Part shown: positions 9,007-18,482 of the stretch, one piece after another
Numbering within the stretch: the first letter of the stretch is position 1
Layout of the letters: each line of letters opens with the position of its first letter
Origin: Paraglaciecola chathamensis S18K6
Lineage (GTDB): Bacteria; Pseudomonadota; Gammaproteobacteria; Enterobacterales; Alteromonadaceae
Reading direction: 5' to 3'
Length of the DNA stretch: 61,631 nucleotides
Assembly: GCA_000314955.1 (NCBI GenBank)
Contig: BAEM01000046.1
Coordinates: forward strand, 1-61,631
Program-made: the position numbers and the translations under genes
Notes under the pieces: generated by a model
Told to the model about the DNA's origin: nothing
The model's database searches: none
The model's input: the letters and a program-made list of their open reading frames with translations, nothing else

Positions 9007-10272
9007 CTACACGTGCTTTTTAACCTGACTGATCAGCACCACAGATAAAGCCACCAATACACAGAAAATCATAAATGCATTTTGGTAGCTACCGTAGGCG
9101 TCGTAAATGGCACCTGTTGCCCAAATGCCTAAGCCGCCGCCAAAGGCATCTAATACCGTGATGGTACCTAATAATTTGCCTGATGCTTTAAGGCCAAAGT
9201 TGTTTACCGCATTGAGTTGCAATAAGGTGTAAAAACCGCCCCACATAAAACCAATTAAACCAACGGCAATGAGCACAGTATCTTCGCCGGTAAATAACAT
9301 ACCCACTAAGCCGAGTAGCATTAAACTTAAATTAGAATACAGAACGCGCCTACCGGTAATTTTGTCGGCCACTAAGCCAAATAGAAACTTACCGATGAGG
9401 GCAGGAATAAACAATACGCTGAGTCCCGCTGCGGCAGCTTGAACGCTAAACCCGAGATCCATTAGATGTAACACCAGGTTGGCCTGAAAGCCCATTATGG
9501 TGTAGAAGGTGAACATAGCGATAAAGGCAATTGACCAAAATGAACGCGTTTTAATGGCTTCTTTGTACGTTAAGCCGTGTTGGGAAAGATCGGCGCTTGG
9601 CGTTTGCGCGCTGCCATCAAAACCATAGGGCTTGAGTCCCATGTCAGTGGGGCGATTGCGCAGTAAAAATAATGCCAGTAAAAATAAGCTGGATGGAATG
9701 AGAGCAGCCAATTGCATTCCTTCACGCCATGTCATGCCATCCGCTAGCCAGCCACCAAATAGAGGGGCCAGCACGGCGCCACCCAATGAAGTGCCAACCA
9801 CGGCAATACCAATGGCTGTTCCGCGCAGCTTAACAAACCAGTTCGAAACCAAAATAACAGCTACGTTTAAACCACAAGCCAGCAATACAATCGCAAATGC
9901 AGCATGAATCAAATATAGGTCGCTAATATTTTGAATATTGCCATAGGCGTAAAAGCTTAGACTGAGCACCACAGTGCCTACCATAATAAGAAACTTAACC
10001 CCAATTTTGTCGATTAACACGCCAATAATGGGAGCCAACAGGCCGGTGATCGCTAGGGTAATGAACCCTCTTAATTTAAGATCGCCCCGAGACCAGTCAC
10101 TAAATTCGGCAAGAATAGCCCCATCGAACGCGGTGATGCCGGTGATCACCATGCCGTTAGAGACTAACAAGCACGTCATGGCAATAAATACGGTGATCCA
10201 GTGCATAGGATGTCCCGCTCGTTTGCCCTTTTCGGATACTGGGCTTTCATTCGACTCTGATACTGACTGCAT
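9007..10272 (-). CDS. Major facilitator superfamily transporter
   Basis: This 421-aa protein has about 12 hydrophobic helices and a loop 2-3 motif related to the MFS signature (GVLIDKIGVKFLI). It repeats in the second half as GLVADKITGRRVLYS. The pattern is close to monocarboxylate and oxalate/formate-type carriers, so an organic acid substrate is plausible. A strong AGAGGAA ribosome site precedes the ATG. It is the last gene of a minus-strand operon after a GntR regulator and a YciI-like protein, which suggests that it imports or exports the compound sensed by that regulator. The family is certain and the substrate unknown. Confidence 0.9.
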   Translation of the reverse strand: MQSVSESNESPVSEKGKRAGHPMHWITVFIAMTCLLVSNGMVITGITAFDGAILAEFSDWSRGDLKLRGFITLAITGLLAPIIGVLIDKIGVKFLIMVGTVVLSLSFYAYGNIQNISDLYLIHAAFAIVLLACGLNVAVILVSNWFVKLRGTAIGIAVVGTSLGGAVLAPLFGGWLADGMTWREGMQLAALIPSSLFLLALFLLRNRPTDMGLKPYGFDGSAQTPSADLSQHGLTYKEAIKTRSFWSIAFIAMFTFYTIMGFQANLVLHLMDLGFSVQAAAAGLSVLFIPALIGKFLFGLVADKITGRRVLYSNLSLMLLGLVGMLFTGEDTVLIAVGLIGFMWGGFYTLLQLNAVNNFGLKASGKLLGTITVLDAFGGGLGIWATGAIYDAYGSYQNAFMIFCVLVALSVVLISQVKKHV

Positions 10273-10327
10273 GGGTATTCCTCTTGTATTGTTGTTATTT
10301 CTCTGCGCAGGACAGGAATTGTTATTA

Positions 10328-10633
10328 TTAAGTTGGCCAGTTTTTCCCGCCTACCCAAGTACCGGCGTAAGCATTAAACGTTTGAATTTTTATTGATGCC
10401 CAAATATCGACGAGATAATAAGGGTCGCTAAATAGCAGTGTTTTTGCCTGTTGAACCGTCGGGGCGTCCAGTATGTATAAAGACCCCACAATCTGTTCAT
10501 CTTGCTTTAAAGGGCCTGCAACACATATTTGTGCCATGTTCGATTCCACCCAAGCAAGATGAGCGCCCAAATTTTCAAGCCGCTTATCTTGCTGGGATGG
10601 GGTTTTATCAACACAGTGAAATTGCACTAACAT
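10328..10633 (-). CDS. YciI-like protein
   Basis: This 101-aa protein fits the YCII fold: an N-terminal strand LVQFHCVDK, the His-containing helix ENLGAHLAWVE, a VAGPLKQDEQIVGSLYIL core, and the SDPYY segment carrying the conserved Asp. YciI-type proteins are small dimeric alpha/beta proteins; some catalyse dehydrochlorination or related eliminations in catabolic clusters. It lies between the GntR gene (13-bp gap) and the MFS gene (55-bp gap) on the same strand. No strong ribosome site is seen before the ATG, so translation may depend on the upstream gene. Confidence 0.8.
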   Translation of the reverse strand: MLVQFHCVDKTPSQQDKRLENLGAHLAWVESNMAQICVAGPLKQDEQIVGSLYILDAPTVQQAKTLLFSDPYYLVDIWASIKIQTFNAYAGTWVGGKNWPT

Positions 10634-10646
10634 TGTCTTTTAATGC

Positions 10647-11402
10647 TCACTTATTGGGAAAAAGAACAGACGTAAAGCTGAAGCGCTTAGCTGGATAAAT
10701 GCTTTGTGCGACAAGAATTAAATCGTCATCCGCTACTGAATAATAGCGCCTAGTAATTTTCATGGCGGCTGAGTTTGCGCTTGCTGATAGCTGTGAAGCC
10801 AGCGGCTCAGGCAACAGGCAAGCAGATATTTGCTGTTCAATTTTGCCGATTTTCTTATCGTCTAACGCTTCTATCACTGCGTAAATTGCGGTTTTTTTGT
10901 CTTTTAGTTTTTCGTCCACTTCGTCTTGATGTGGGCGGCGATAGATATTCGAATAGCAAATTGGCTTTTTATCGTGAGGCTCAGTACGGATACCACCAAT
11001 ATGGATGCATTCATGACCTTCCGTTGTGTCAAGCAAGGCAGCTGTTTCTTCATCCAATACAATCATGTCGCTGACGTGTACTTCAAATCGGGTGTGCTGA
11101 CCAAAAGCCAGAAGATCTTTTACCGAGTTAATGAACTGATTTATTTGTTCTGGCATGGTGTTACGTTTGACGAGCGTACCTGACCCTTGCTTGCGCTCAA
11201 CTAAGCCAGTTTTTTCTACGTACCGCAAGGCTTCGCGGGCGGTGTGACGGCTTATCGAAAATTGCTCACAAAGCTGTTTTTCGGTTGGCAGCAAGGTATT
11301 GAGCGCATACTCGCCAGACAAAATCTGGTTAATGAGCGTCTCTCCAATGGTTTGATACAAAGGAAGTGCGTGCTTACTTGACTGAGATTTGATTTTAGTC
11401 AT
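10647..11402 (-). CDS. GntR-family (HutC/UTRA) transcriptional regulator
   Basis: This 251-aa protein has an N-terminal winged helix (about 10-78; LPTEKQLCEQFSISRHTAREAL is the recognition helix region and GSGTLVKR the wing). A UTRA ligand-binding domain (about 95-245) follows, as in HutC. It should repress transcription until a small-molecule effector binds. The gene is divergent from the PrpD operon, and the 47-bp gap contains two overlapping perfect inverted repeats that cover the promoter space of both genes. Autoregulation and control of the PrpD/CoA ligase/amidase operon are therefore likely. Confidence 0.92.
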   Translation of the reverse strand: MTKIKSQSSKHALPLYQTIGETLINQILSGEYALNTLLPTEKQLCEQFSISRHTAREALRYVEKTGLVERKQGSGTLVKRNTMPEQINQFINSVKDLLAFGQHTRFEVHVSDMIVLDEETAALLDTTEGHECIHIGGIRTEPHDKKPICYSNIYRRPHQDEVDEKLKDKKTAIYAVIEALDDKKIGKIEQQISACLLPEPLASQLSASANSAAMKITRRYYSVADDDLILVAQSIYPAKRFSFTSVLFPNK

Positions 11403-11414
11403 TTATCCTCGATG

Positions 11415-11445
11415 GTTATTCGAATAACAGGAAAATACCTGTTAT
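11415..11445. promoter_or_regulatory. Candidate GntR operator: two overlapping palindromes
   Basis: GTTATTCGAATAAC (11415-11428) is a perfect 14-bp palindrome. It overlaps ATAACAGG-N6-CCTGTTAT (11424-11431 and 11438-11445), a perfect inverted repeat with 8-bp arms. The pair fills almost the whole 47-bp space between the divergent GntR and PrpD genes, as expected for a local operator. Confidence 0.65.
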
Positions 11446-11449
11446 AAAT

Positions 11450-12847
11450 ATGTCCGGACAAATCGAAGAGTATAGGAATAACACTAAATTGCCAATCAAT
11501 CTTTCACTCACCAAACAGCTGTTAATTGACATTGATCAAAAGTCGGTCGCACCGCAAGATCTGATGCGAGCCGGTGCACATGTTTTAGATTGGGTTGCCT
11601 GTGCCAGCCTAGGTGCTGACTCTGCAGCAGGTTCTGCTTATCAGGCATTGTTAACCCTAGACGCAGGTGGGCCATGCTCTGCAATTGGTCAAACTAAACA
11701 ACTAAGTATGCAAAATGCGGCGTTGTATAACGGGGCGCTAGGCAACGTGCTGGAGATGGATGATATTCATCGTAGCTCTATTTTGCACCCAGGGCCTGTG
11801 GTTATTCCCGCCGCTCTTGCAGCAGCGCAGCAAGTTGGGTGCTCTGTTGACGTATTTTTGCGAGGGGTAATTCGCGGCTACGAGGTCACCATTCGTATGG
11901 GGGAAGCGATTGGTCGCAGTCATTATGCTTATTTTCATAATACGGCCACCTGTGGTGCCCTTGGCGCAGCGGCGGCGACAGCGGCCATTTTTGAGTTGTC
12001 ACAACAGCAAACCCTTTGGGCGATTGGTAATGCGGGTAGTACCACAGGCGGCTTATGGCAAATGCGTAACGAGCAAGTGCTAACTAAGCAATGGCATAAC
12101 GCAGAAGCATGTCGTGCTGGGCTGATGGCCAGTTTTATGGCTAAGCACAACTTAAGTGGGCCGGAATATATATTGGAAGGCCCGCAAGGGATTTTTGCTG
12201 CCTTATCTGATGATTCGTGCCCCGAAGCGTTTATTCAAACGCACCCCAGTTGGCGAATTTATGACTGTAGCTTTAAGCCTTGGCCGGCCTGTCGTCACGC
12301 TCACCCTGCGATGGACGTATTGCAAGAGCTTATGCGTGAGTATGGTTTTAGTAGCGATGAAGTAGCACATATCGATGTGGGGGTTTATCAAGACGCCCAA
12401 GTGTTTTGTGACAGAGCGAATCCGCAAACGAGCTTAGAAGCCAAGTTCAGTATTCAGCATGGATTAGCCGCCATGCTATTGTGGGGCGCACCAATGCTTG
12501 CTCACTATCTTCCTGAGGCATTTAGCCAAGCTAAGTGCAGCGCTTTACGCGGGGTAATTCGCGTGCAGGTAAACGCAGAAATTGAACGTCGTTATCCTGC
12601 CCGATTTGGTGCCAGTTGCACAGTACGATTGAAAAACGGAACTCAGTATCAGCGCGAACATATAGATACCTTAGGCGACCCAGAAACCCCGTTAACTGAG
12701 GCTCAGCGCCATGCAAAAGCGCATATGTTGCTGAGTCACAGTGGTATGTCAGAACAACAAATACAACAGTTATGTCAGTTTGACTGGTTGCAGTCGGGGA
12801 ATATTTCCACTTTCAGTGCGCTGATGCGTAATCAACATAGTGAATAA
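11450..12847 (+). CDS. MmgE/PrpD family protein (first copy)
   Basis: This 465-aa protein spans the whole MmgE/PrpD fold: an all-helical domain with the N-terminal DWVACASLGADS, the characteristic GALGNVLEMDDIHRSS segment, the GALGAAAATAAIF helix, and the smaller lid domain with FKPWPACRHAHPAMD. Characterised members include 2-methylcitrate dehydratase and cis-aconitate decarboxylase, which act on branched tricarboxylic acids. It starts without a visible ribosome site only 5 bp after the operator palindrome, so the mRNA leader must be very short or the true start slightly downstream. The second PrpD gene begins 3 bp after its stop. The exact reaction cannot be told. Confidence 0.88.
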   Translation: MSGQIEEYRNNTKLPINLSLTKQLLIDIDQKSVAPQDLMRAGAHVLDWVACASLGADSAAGSAYQALLTLDAGGPCSAIGQTKQLSMQNAALYNGALGNVLEMDDIHRSSILHPGPVVIPAALAAAQQVGCSVDVFLRGVIRGYEVTIRMGEAIGRSHYAYFHNTATCGALGAAAATAAIFELSQQQTLWAIGNAGSTTGGLWQMRNEQVLTKQWHNAEACRAGLMASFMAKHNLSGPEYILEGPQGIFAALSDDSCPEAFIQTHPSWRIYDCSFKPWPACRHAHPAMDVLQELMREYGFSSDEVAHIDVGVYQDAQVFCDRANPQTSLEAKFSIQHGLAAMLLWGAPMLAHYLPEAFSQAKCSALRGVIRVQVNAEIERRYPARFGASCTVRLKNGTQYQREHIDTLGDPETPLTEAQRHAKAHMLLSHSGMSEQQIQQLCQFDWLQSGNISTFSALMRNQHSE

Positions 12848-12850
12848 ATT

Positions 12851-14224
12851 ATGAGCCAACCTATTAATGCCATTGCCCTGTTGTTTGCGCACATCGAAAA
12901 TACCGCTTATGAGCAGTTACCCGATACCACTATAGCCGCTTGTAAAACGTTTATTTTGGACTCGTTAGGTGTCGGAATAAGTGGTTCACGCGTGCCCCAA
13001 GTGAGCCAACTGAAACAGGCTGTAAAACAGTGGGGGCAAGCAGAACAAGCACAAGTTTGGGTGACAGGAGAGTGGCTGCCAGCGGCCTCTGCTGCTGCTA
13101 TCAATGGCTACCAAATTCATAATCAAGAATGGGACTGTGTGCATGAGCCCGCGGTTGTACACCCTATGGCGGTGATTTTATCGTCTTTGATGGCTTATGG
13201 ACAAGCGCACAATCTTAGTGCAAAGCAGCTTATTCTTGGTGTGACATTGGCGGTAGATGTAGCCACGTTGATTGGCCAATGTGTGACATCCAGTTTGAAG
13301 TTTTTTCGACCGTCAGTGTGCGGTTGCCTAGGAGCAACCGCTGGCATGTGTGCCATGCTCGGCGTAAAAGGTGAGATGTTAGCCAATGCCCTTGGCATTG
13401 CCTATAGCCAAATCAGCGGCACCATGCAATCCCATGTTGAAGGCTCACCTATGCTGGCGATGCAAATTGGTGTTAATGCCGCCACCGCTATTCGCGCTGT
13501 GGATATGGCCCGTGCAGGGCTAGAAGGGCCAAAAGATATTCTTCAAGGGCCCTATGGTTACTTTCACCTATTTGAAGACAGTTATGATTTGGCGCCCTTA
13601 CGTGACAAGGTGGGTCGTGAATTTCAGATAGAGCAGGTTAGTCATAAGCCTTTTCCCACTGGCAGAGCCGGGCATGGCACCATTGATGGGCTACAACGAT
13701 TACAACGCACTCACGGCTTTAGTGCCAAAGAAGTCGCTAAAATTGATGTGTATGCTCCGCCATTAATTAATAAGCTGGTAGGCCGGCCCGTAAAGCTAGG
13801 TATGGATGCCAGTTATGCCAAGTTGTGTAATGGCTATATTGCCGCCAGCGGCTTATTAAAAGGCGATGTCGGCGTCACCGATTTTTCCGCTGATTGCTTA
13901 GCCGACCCAAATATTCTCACGTTAGGGGCCAAAGTCGATACCCATTTGAATCACGTCACCGACCCTAATGCATTAGCCCCTGTGCGGGTTGAAGTAAGGT
14001 TAATATCTGGTCAGCAATACCAGATAGAAATAGCGGATGTGTTAGGTAGCCCGCAAAATCCGTTAGATCGCCAAGCCCAGTTGGCGAAATTTCGCGCGGC
14101 CTGTAAAAGCGCGATTGTCCCTTTTGCTGAAGATAAAATTGCTTTTTTGATAAAACGCATAGACCAACTGGAACAGATCCCGAATATTAATCACTTAGTT
14201 GATGCACTCGTTAGTAATAGGTAA
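12851..14224 (+). CDS. MmgE/PrpD family protein (second copy)
   Basis: This 457-aa protein is a paralogue of the preceding gene. It has the family segments KTFILDSLGVGISGSR, GYQIHNQEWDCVHEPAVVHP and the lid motif HKPFPTGRAGHG. The two copies are clearly diverged. They might form a hetero-oligomer or act on successive intermediates; both are inferences. It is in the same operon as its neighbours (3 bp after the first PrpD gene, 4 bp before the CoA ligase start). A second copy beside a CoA ligase and an amidase argues for a role in catabolism rather than in the ordinary methylcitrate cycle; no prpB or prpC homologue is nearby. Confidence 0.88.
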   Translation: MSQPINAIALLFAHIENTAYEQLPDTTIAACKTFILDSLGVGISGSRVPQVSQLKQAVKQWGQAEQAQVWVTGEWLPAASAAAINGYQIHNQEWDCVHEPAVVHPMAVILSSLMAYGQAHNLSAKQLILGVTLAVDVATLIGQCVTSSLKFFRPSVCGCLGATAGMCAMLGVKGEMLANALGIAYSQISGTMQSHVEGSPMLAMQIGVNAATAIRAVDMARAGLEGPKDILQGPYGYFHLFEDSYDLAPLRDKVGREFQIEQVSHKPFPTGRAGHGTIDGLQRLQRTHGFSAKEVAKIDVYAPPLINKLVGRPVKLGMDASYAKLCNGYIAASGLLKGDVGVTDFSADCLADPNILTLGAKVDTHLNHVTDPNALAPVRVEVRLISGQQYQIEIADVLGSPQNPLDRQAQLAKFRAACKSAIVPFAEDKIAFLIKRIDQLEQIPNINHLVDALVSNR

Positions 14225-14228
14225 GCAG

Positions 14229-15683
14229 ATGAAAAACACGGTTGATAACGCAGTCGGTTCTCCGGCAAGTCACACACAAAAACACACGTATCCCACCTAT
14301 TTTGAGTCCTTCGATTATGACCAAATGCTTAAAGATTTTCCTTTAGGCGATGGGGTATTTGAGACCTTTAAAGGGATGAGCAAAGCTCGTTTAAAAACGC
14401 TGCAAAATGAGCGATTTATGGTGGTAGTAAAGCGCGCATGGGAGATCCCTTTTTACCAGCGAATATGGGGTAAAGCGGGTGTGAAGCCCCAAGACATTCA
14501 AAGTATCGATGACATTCAAAAGCTACCATTAATTTCCAAATCAGACATTATGGAAAGCGTTGAACAGTATCCACCGATTGGTGATTTTCATGGCCTTGAT
14601 GGCATACCCGCTGAGCAACGCCCACCCTTGGTATTTCATACGACCAGCGGAACAACAGGTACTCCTCAACCCTTGTTGTTTGGACCGAAAAGTCGAGAAG
14701 TACAATCGTTGCTGGTGGCACGGTCCTACCGGTTTATGGGCTTAAAGCCCGCTGCAACCATTCAGTCTTGCTACGGTCACGGCATGATTAACGGCGGGCA
14801 CTACATTCGTGAAGCCGTTACCAAATATACCAATGCGTTATTTTTATCGGCGGGCACAGGGGTTGAAACACGCTCGGTGCAGCAGGTTAATTTAATGAAA
14901 ACCTTCGGGGTGAATGTTCTCGTCGGATTCGTTGACTACATCAAACGTTTAGCAGATGTGGCTAAAGAAGAAGGCTTAGAGCCGGGAAAAGACATAAAGA
15001 TCGATATGATTATCGGCCATTTGGGTATGGAGAGCCGCGAAAGTATTGCTAAAACTTGGGGCAACCCAGAATTGTTTGATTGGTATGGTGTGGGTGACAC
15101 GGGCACCATAGCTGCTGAGGGCCCGGACCACAGTGGAATGTATGTTTGGGAAGATGCCCAGTATTTAGAATTACTTGATACCCAAAGTAATCAACCGGTG
15201 ACACCTGGTGATACAGGCAATATGGTAGTGACCTGCCTATACAAAGATGATGTGTACCCGATTATCCGCTTCAATACCCATGATATTACGCAAGAAGTCG
15301 TCGGGGAAAATACCCTCAATCTGCCGTTTAAACGAATTAAAGGTTTTATGGGCCGTTCGGACAATATGGTTAAACTCAGAGGGATCAACATCTACCCACA
15401 AGGTATTGGCCCAATGTTAGACGAGCGTGAGGAATTCCTTGGGGAATTTATTTGTGAAGCGGTTCGCGACGAAACTGGGCGAGATGAAATGATAGTGCGA
15501 GCTGAGGTTTCAACCCCTGAGTCGCAACGAGCGGAGCTGCTGACAAAATACGCTGCAATATTAAAACGCAAGATAGGTATCGAAGTACAAGTCGCGTTGG
15601 TGGGAGAAGGGGAATTAACACCACTCACTCAAGTCGATGTGCGCCAAAAACCTATTCGCCTAATTGATAGCAGGTTTAAATAA
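14229..15683 (+). CDS. Phenylacetate-CoA-ligase-like AMP-forming CoA ligase
   Basis: The protein has 484 residues from the ATG at 14229, chosen because it follows AGGTAAG; a TTG 30 bp upstream is also in frame but would overlap the PrpD gene. It belongs to the ANL/PaaK-type adenylate-forming enzymes. The P-loop TTSGTTGTPQPL is near residue 140, an aromatic-rich DWYGVGDTG stands for the A5 region, and the C-terminal hinge reads GRSDNMVKLRGINIYP. It would activate an aryl- or alkyl-carboxylic acid to its CoA thioester using ATP. Its place in an operon with PrpD proteins and an amidase suggests that it acts on an acid released in this pathway. The substrate is not identifiable. Confidence 0.88.
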   Translation: MKNTVDNAVGSPASHTQKHTYPTYFESFDYDQMLKDFPLGDGVFETFKGMSKARLKTLQNERFMVVVKRAWEIPFYQRIWGKAGVKPQDIQSIDDIQKLPLISKSDIMESVEQYPPIGDFHGLDGIPAEQRPPLVFHTTSGTTGTPQPLLFGPKSREVQSLLVARSYRFMGLKPAATIQSCYGHGMINGGHYIREAVTKYTNALFLSAGTGVETRSVQQVNLMKTFGVNVLVGFVDYIKRLADVAKEEGLEPGKDIKIDMIIGHLGMESRESIAKTWGNPELFDWYGVGDTGTIAAEGPDHSGMYVWEDAQYLELLDTQSNQPVTPGDTGNMVVTCLYKDDVYPIIRFNTHDITQEVVGENTLNLPFKRIKGFMGRSDNMVKLRGINIYPQGIGPMLDEREEFLGEFICEAVRDETGRDEMIVRAEVSTPESQRAELLTKYAAILKRKIGIEVQVALVGEGELTPLTQVDVRQKPIRLIDSRFK

Positions 15684-17029
15684 TGGATATGGCACTACTC
15701 AGTCAGGATGTGAGCACCCATGTCGCCCTGATCAAAGATAAGCAAATTTCTGCGCAAGAATTGGCAGAGCTGCAATACCGCTATATTAAACGGGTCAATC
15801 CTAAAATTAATGCGTTTTTACAAACTGCTTTACCTAAATGTGCACCTCAAGAGACGCGCACAGGTTCGGTGTTTCAAGGCATTTGTATAGGCGTTAAAGA
15901 CAATATTGATGTGAAGGGGTTTGCGACCACAGCCGGCATGGCGACCCGTATCGGGCGACAAGCGAAGCAAGACGCGTTTGTAATTAATCGTCTTCGTCAA
16001 ACCGGGGCCCAGTTTATAGGCAAATTGAATATGCATGAGGGCGCCCTTGGTGCCACCAACCAAAATGAACATTTTGGTGATTGCCACAACCCGCACAAAC
16101 ACGGTTATACGCCGGGCGGTTCTTCTGGCGGCTCGGCCGCAGCGGTGGCCTCAGGTATGGTTGGCTTATCACTAGGTACAGATACTATGGGGTCGGTGCG
16201 TATTCCTGCGGCCTATTGCGGTATCTTTGGTTTTAAGCCAAGTCGCGGCGCGGTGAGCAATCATGGCTCAGTAACGTGTAGCAGGGTGATGGATAATATC
16301 GGGCCTATGGCGCGCTCTGCAAAAGATTTAACACTGGCCATCAGTGTGATGAAAGCATTTGACGAAAGTTGTGCTGCCTCTATCGATTTTAAGGCAATTG
16401 ATTGCTTTACTGCTTCTGACAATAAAGTACTATTGGTACCCGAAAACCTCGAAGGGTTAGGCGTATCCTCTGATATCGCTGCTGACTTTTCTGCCAATTT
16501 AAGTGCATTTACTGACTTAGGGTATACCCTTCAGTATTTTGATTTTTCTGATTATGACTTCGCTGCAGCTCGAAGGGCTGGCCTACTGCTTTGTGAAGCC
16601 GACATGCGCGTTGAGCATCAAGAAGATTGGCTAAACCAGCCGCAAAAATTCTCAGAATATATGCGCGGCATGTTGTCATATATAGAACGAAAAACCCCCA
16701 TGGACATGATGCAATCTGAGCGAGTGCTAGATAATGCGAAAATTTTCGCCCGGCAACTGTTCAAGCAAGGCTGCGCCATACTGATGCCAACGGTTTTGCA
16801 ACGCGCATTTTCGTTTGCACAGCCAGTACCGGCGAATCAAGCTGACTTAACCAGTTTTGCTAACCAAGCTGGTTTGCCAGCAGTGTCTTTACCAATGCTA
16901 AGTGACAATATACTGCCAGCTGGGATGCAAATTGTTGGGCCACTGGGCAGCGACAATCAACTGTTAGACTTAGCCGAGCGTTGGCAAGAGCACACCCAGT
17001 TTCGTTATATTTTGCCGAGCCTTGACTAA
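15683..17029 (+). CDS. Amidase signature family hydrolase
   Basis: This 448-aa protein has all residues of the Ser-cis-Ser-Lys triad in place: the Lys in CIGVKDNIDVKG, the bridging Ser in GGSSGGSAAAVASG and the nucleophilic Ser in GTDTMGSVRIPA (Met replaces a usual Gly before it). It should hydrolyse a carboxamide, releasing ammonia or an amine. The stop of the CoA ligase and the start of this gene overlap as TAATG, indicating translational coupling. It is the last gene of the operon. In contrast to the nitrilase-like protein upstream, this enzyme looks catalytically competent. Confidence 0.9.
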   Translation: MDMALLSQDVSTHVALIKDKQISAQELAELQYRYIKRVNPKINAFLQTALPKCAPQETRTGSVFQGICIGVKDNIDVKGFATTAGMATRIGRQAKQDAFVINRLRQTGAQFIGKLNMHEGALGATNQNEHFGDCHNPHKHGYTPGGSSGGSAAAVASGMVGLSLGTDTMGSVRIPAAYCGIFGFKPSRGAVSNHGSVTCSRVMDNIGPMARSAKDLTLAISVMKAFDESCAASIDFKAIDCFTASDNKVLLVPENLEGLGVSSDIAADFSANLSAFTDLGYTLQYFDFSDYDFAAARRAGLLLCEADMRVEHQEDWLNQPQKFSEYMRGMLSYIERKTPMDMMQSERVLDNAKIFARQLFKQGCAILMPTVLQRAFSFAQPVPANQADLTSFANQAGLPAVSLPMLSDNILPAGMQIVGPLGSDNQLLDLAERWQEHTQFRYILPSLD

Positions 17030-17675
17030 CACTAATGCATGCCAAAAACGGTCAGGCGAACAGCGCTCTGGTTAGCTGTAATTAAGAAGAATAGTTTTCC
17101 AAAGAAAGCGAATACTTCATGCTTCACTAAATTAAATCTAACAGGCGGCTGTTTGCCAAATTGCAAGCTGTCGCCATTGGATTGTAAACAGCATAAGCTT
17201 CACTAAAACGGCCTTTCATTCGGGGGGCCCACTCAATATCTCGTATTCAATAACTCGCACTCGTATTCAATAACCCGCATAAATAGTGGGGATAATAAGG
17301 GGTGCAGTAAAGCCATATTGTATTTGCGGCCTGTTTAGAACGGCGTAATTCCAATGCGCAAAAGCGTGAAAAAATATCCTTCCCTCTACGCGTTTTTTAT
17401 CGGTTAAATTAGCTTATTTGCCATCTGATTGGTTGTGTAAAATGGCCGACTTGCTGGTTTTTTAACGCCTTAAAGCGCATCTGCTTTTAGTTTCTCTATC
17501 CTGAAACCCTTGTTATTCGCTGTTTATAAGCCGGTGACACAGACAAATTGATATTCATCATTCTTGATTAATTGCCCCTAGCGTAGAGTTTTGGCAAGGG
17601 TTGAGTGGTAATCAAATTGCAAGGCATGAACGATTATCCCGACTAAGAATAATGAAATATTACAAGGGTTAATCT
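17030..17675. other. Intergenic region with a 20-bp tandem duplication
   Basis: No convincing gene is seen over about 650 bp. The region holds two tandem 20-bp copies (17241-17260 and 17261-17280) of TCGTATTCAATAACYCGCAY, differing at two positions. The end carries the ribosome site AAGGG for the next gene. Confidence 0.6.
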
Positions 17676-18365
17676 ATGTCTTTTTTGGAAATGTATCAGT
17701 TACCCATTTTAAGATGGCTACATATTGTGGCGATGGTGTATTGGTTAGGCGGTGAGTGGGGCGTATTTCAAACCTCATTCAATGTTATCAATCGGAAACT
17801 GTCGATGGATGAGCGACGCCGTCATATGGAAACGGCCTATCGTATAGATATATTAGCCCGAACCGGCATCATTATGTTATTGCCACTTGGTTTACACATG
17901 GGGCACATCTGGGGTGTTCAGCCGCTAGGTGGAAACTGGCTAACCGGTATGTGGATCTTGTTTGCGCTATGGTTGGGCTTATGTTGGTCAGCTTACATTT
18001 TCCGCGAAAGCGATACCGGTATTCGTTTAACTAAAATTGACGAGGGTATTCGCTTCATTGTTATACCGGCGCTGATGATCACTAGCCTTTGGTCACTGTT
18101 TGGTGATGGGCCCTTAATGGCTGAAACTGGGCAGAAATGGTTCTCTATTAAAATGTTTTTATATGCCTGTACTTTGGTGATTGGACTTAAATTACGCTTT
18201 ATCATGCGTGAGTGGACTGAGCTATTTCGCCAGCTTGCAATGGGCGAGAACGCTGAAGTTGAAGCCACCCTAGACCGCTCTATTCGGTTTGGTAGAAAAC
18301 TAGCATACCTTTACTGGATACTCATTTTAACAGTCGCGTTTTTCGGTGCGGTTAAACCGATGTAG
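17676..18365 (+). CDS. Integral membrane protein, unknown function
   Basis: This 229-aa protein has about five to six hydrophobic helices. It starts with a His-containing segment (LRWLHIVAMVYWLGGEWG) that resembles CopD/DUF2269-type membrane proteins, in which His residues can bind metal or haem. Other His occur at LGLHMGHIWG. The assignment is only by general resemblance. It has a good AAGGG ribosome site and its own terminator 30 bp after the stop, so it is probably monocistronic. It lies between two substrate-controlled operons, with no clear clue to its role. Confidence 0.65.
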   Translation: MSFLEMYQLPILRWLHIVAMVYWLGGEWGVFQTSFNVINRKLSMDERRRHMETAYRIDILARTGIIMLLPLGLHMGHIWGVQPLGGNWLTGMWILFALWLGLCWSAYIFRESDTGIRLTKIDEGIRFIVIPALMITSLWSLFGDGPLMAETGQKWFSIKMFLYACTLVIGLKLRFIMREWTELFRQLAMGENAEVEATLDRSIRFGRKLAYLYWILILTVAFFGAVKPM

Positions 18366-18396
18366 CAAGATACGGATACAATCTCTTGATATGACA

Positions 18397-18424
18397 AACG
18401 CCACTTCATGATGTGGCGTTTTTT
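18397..18424 (+). terminator. Rho-independent terminator after membrane protein gene
   Basis: AACGCCAC (18397-18404) pairs perfectly with GTGGCGTT (18413-18420) around an 8-base loop, followed by TTTTTT overlapping the arm end. Confidence 0.9.
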
Positions 18425-18482
18425 ATATCTGCAGTCGTCACATTTTAAGCCGTGGCTTTTGAGTGATTAGCGCTTCTTGCTG

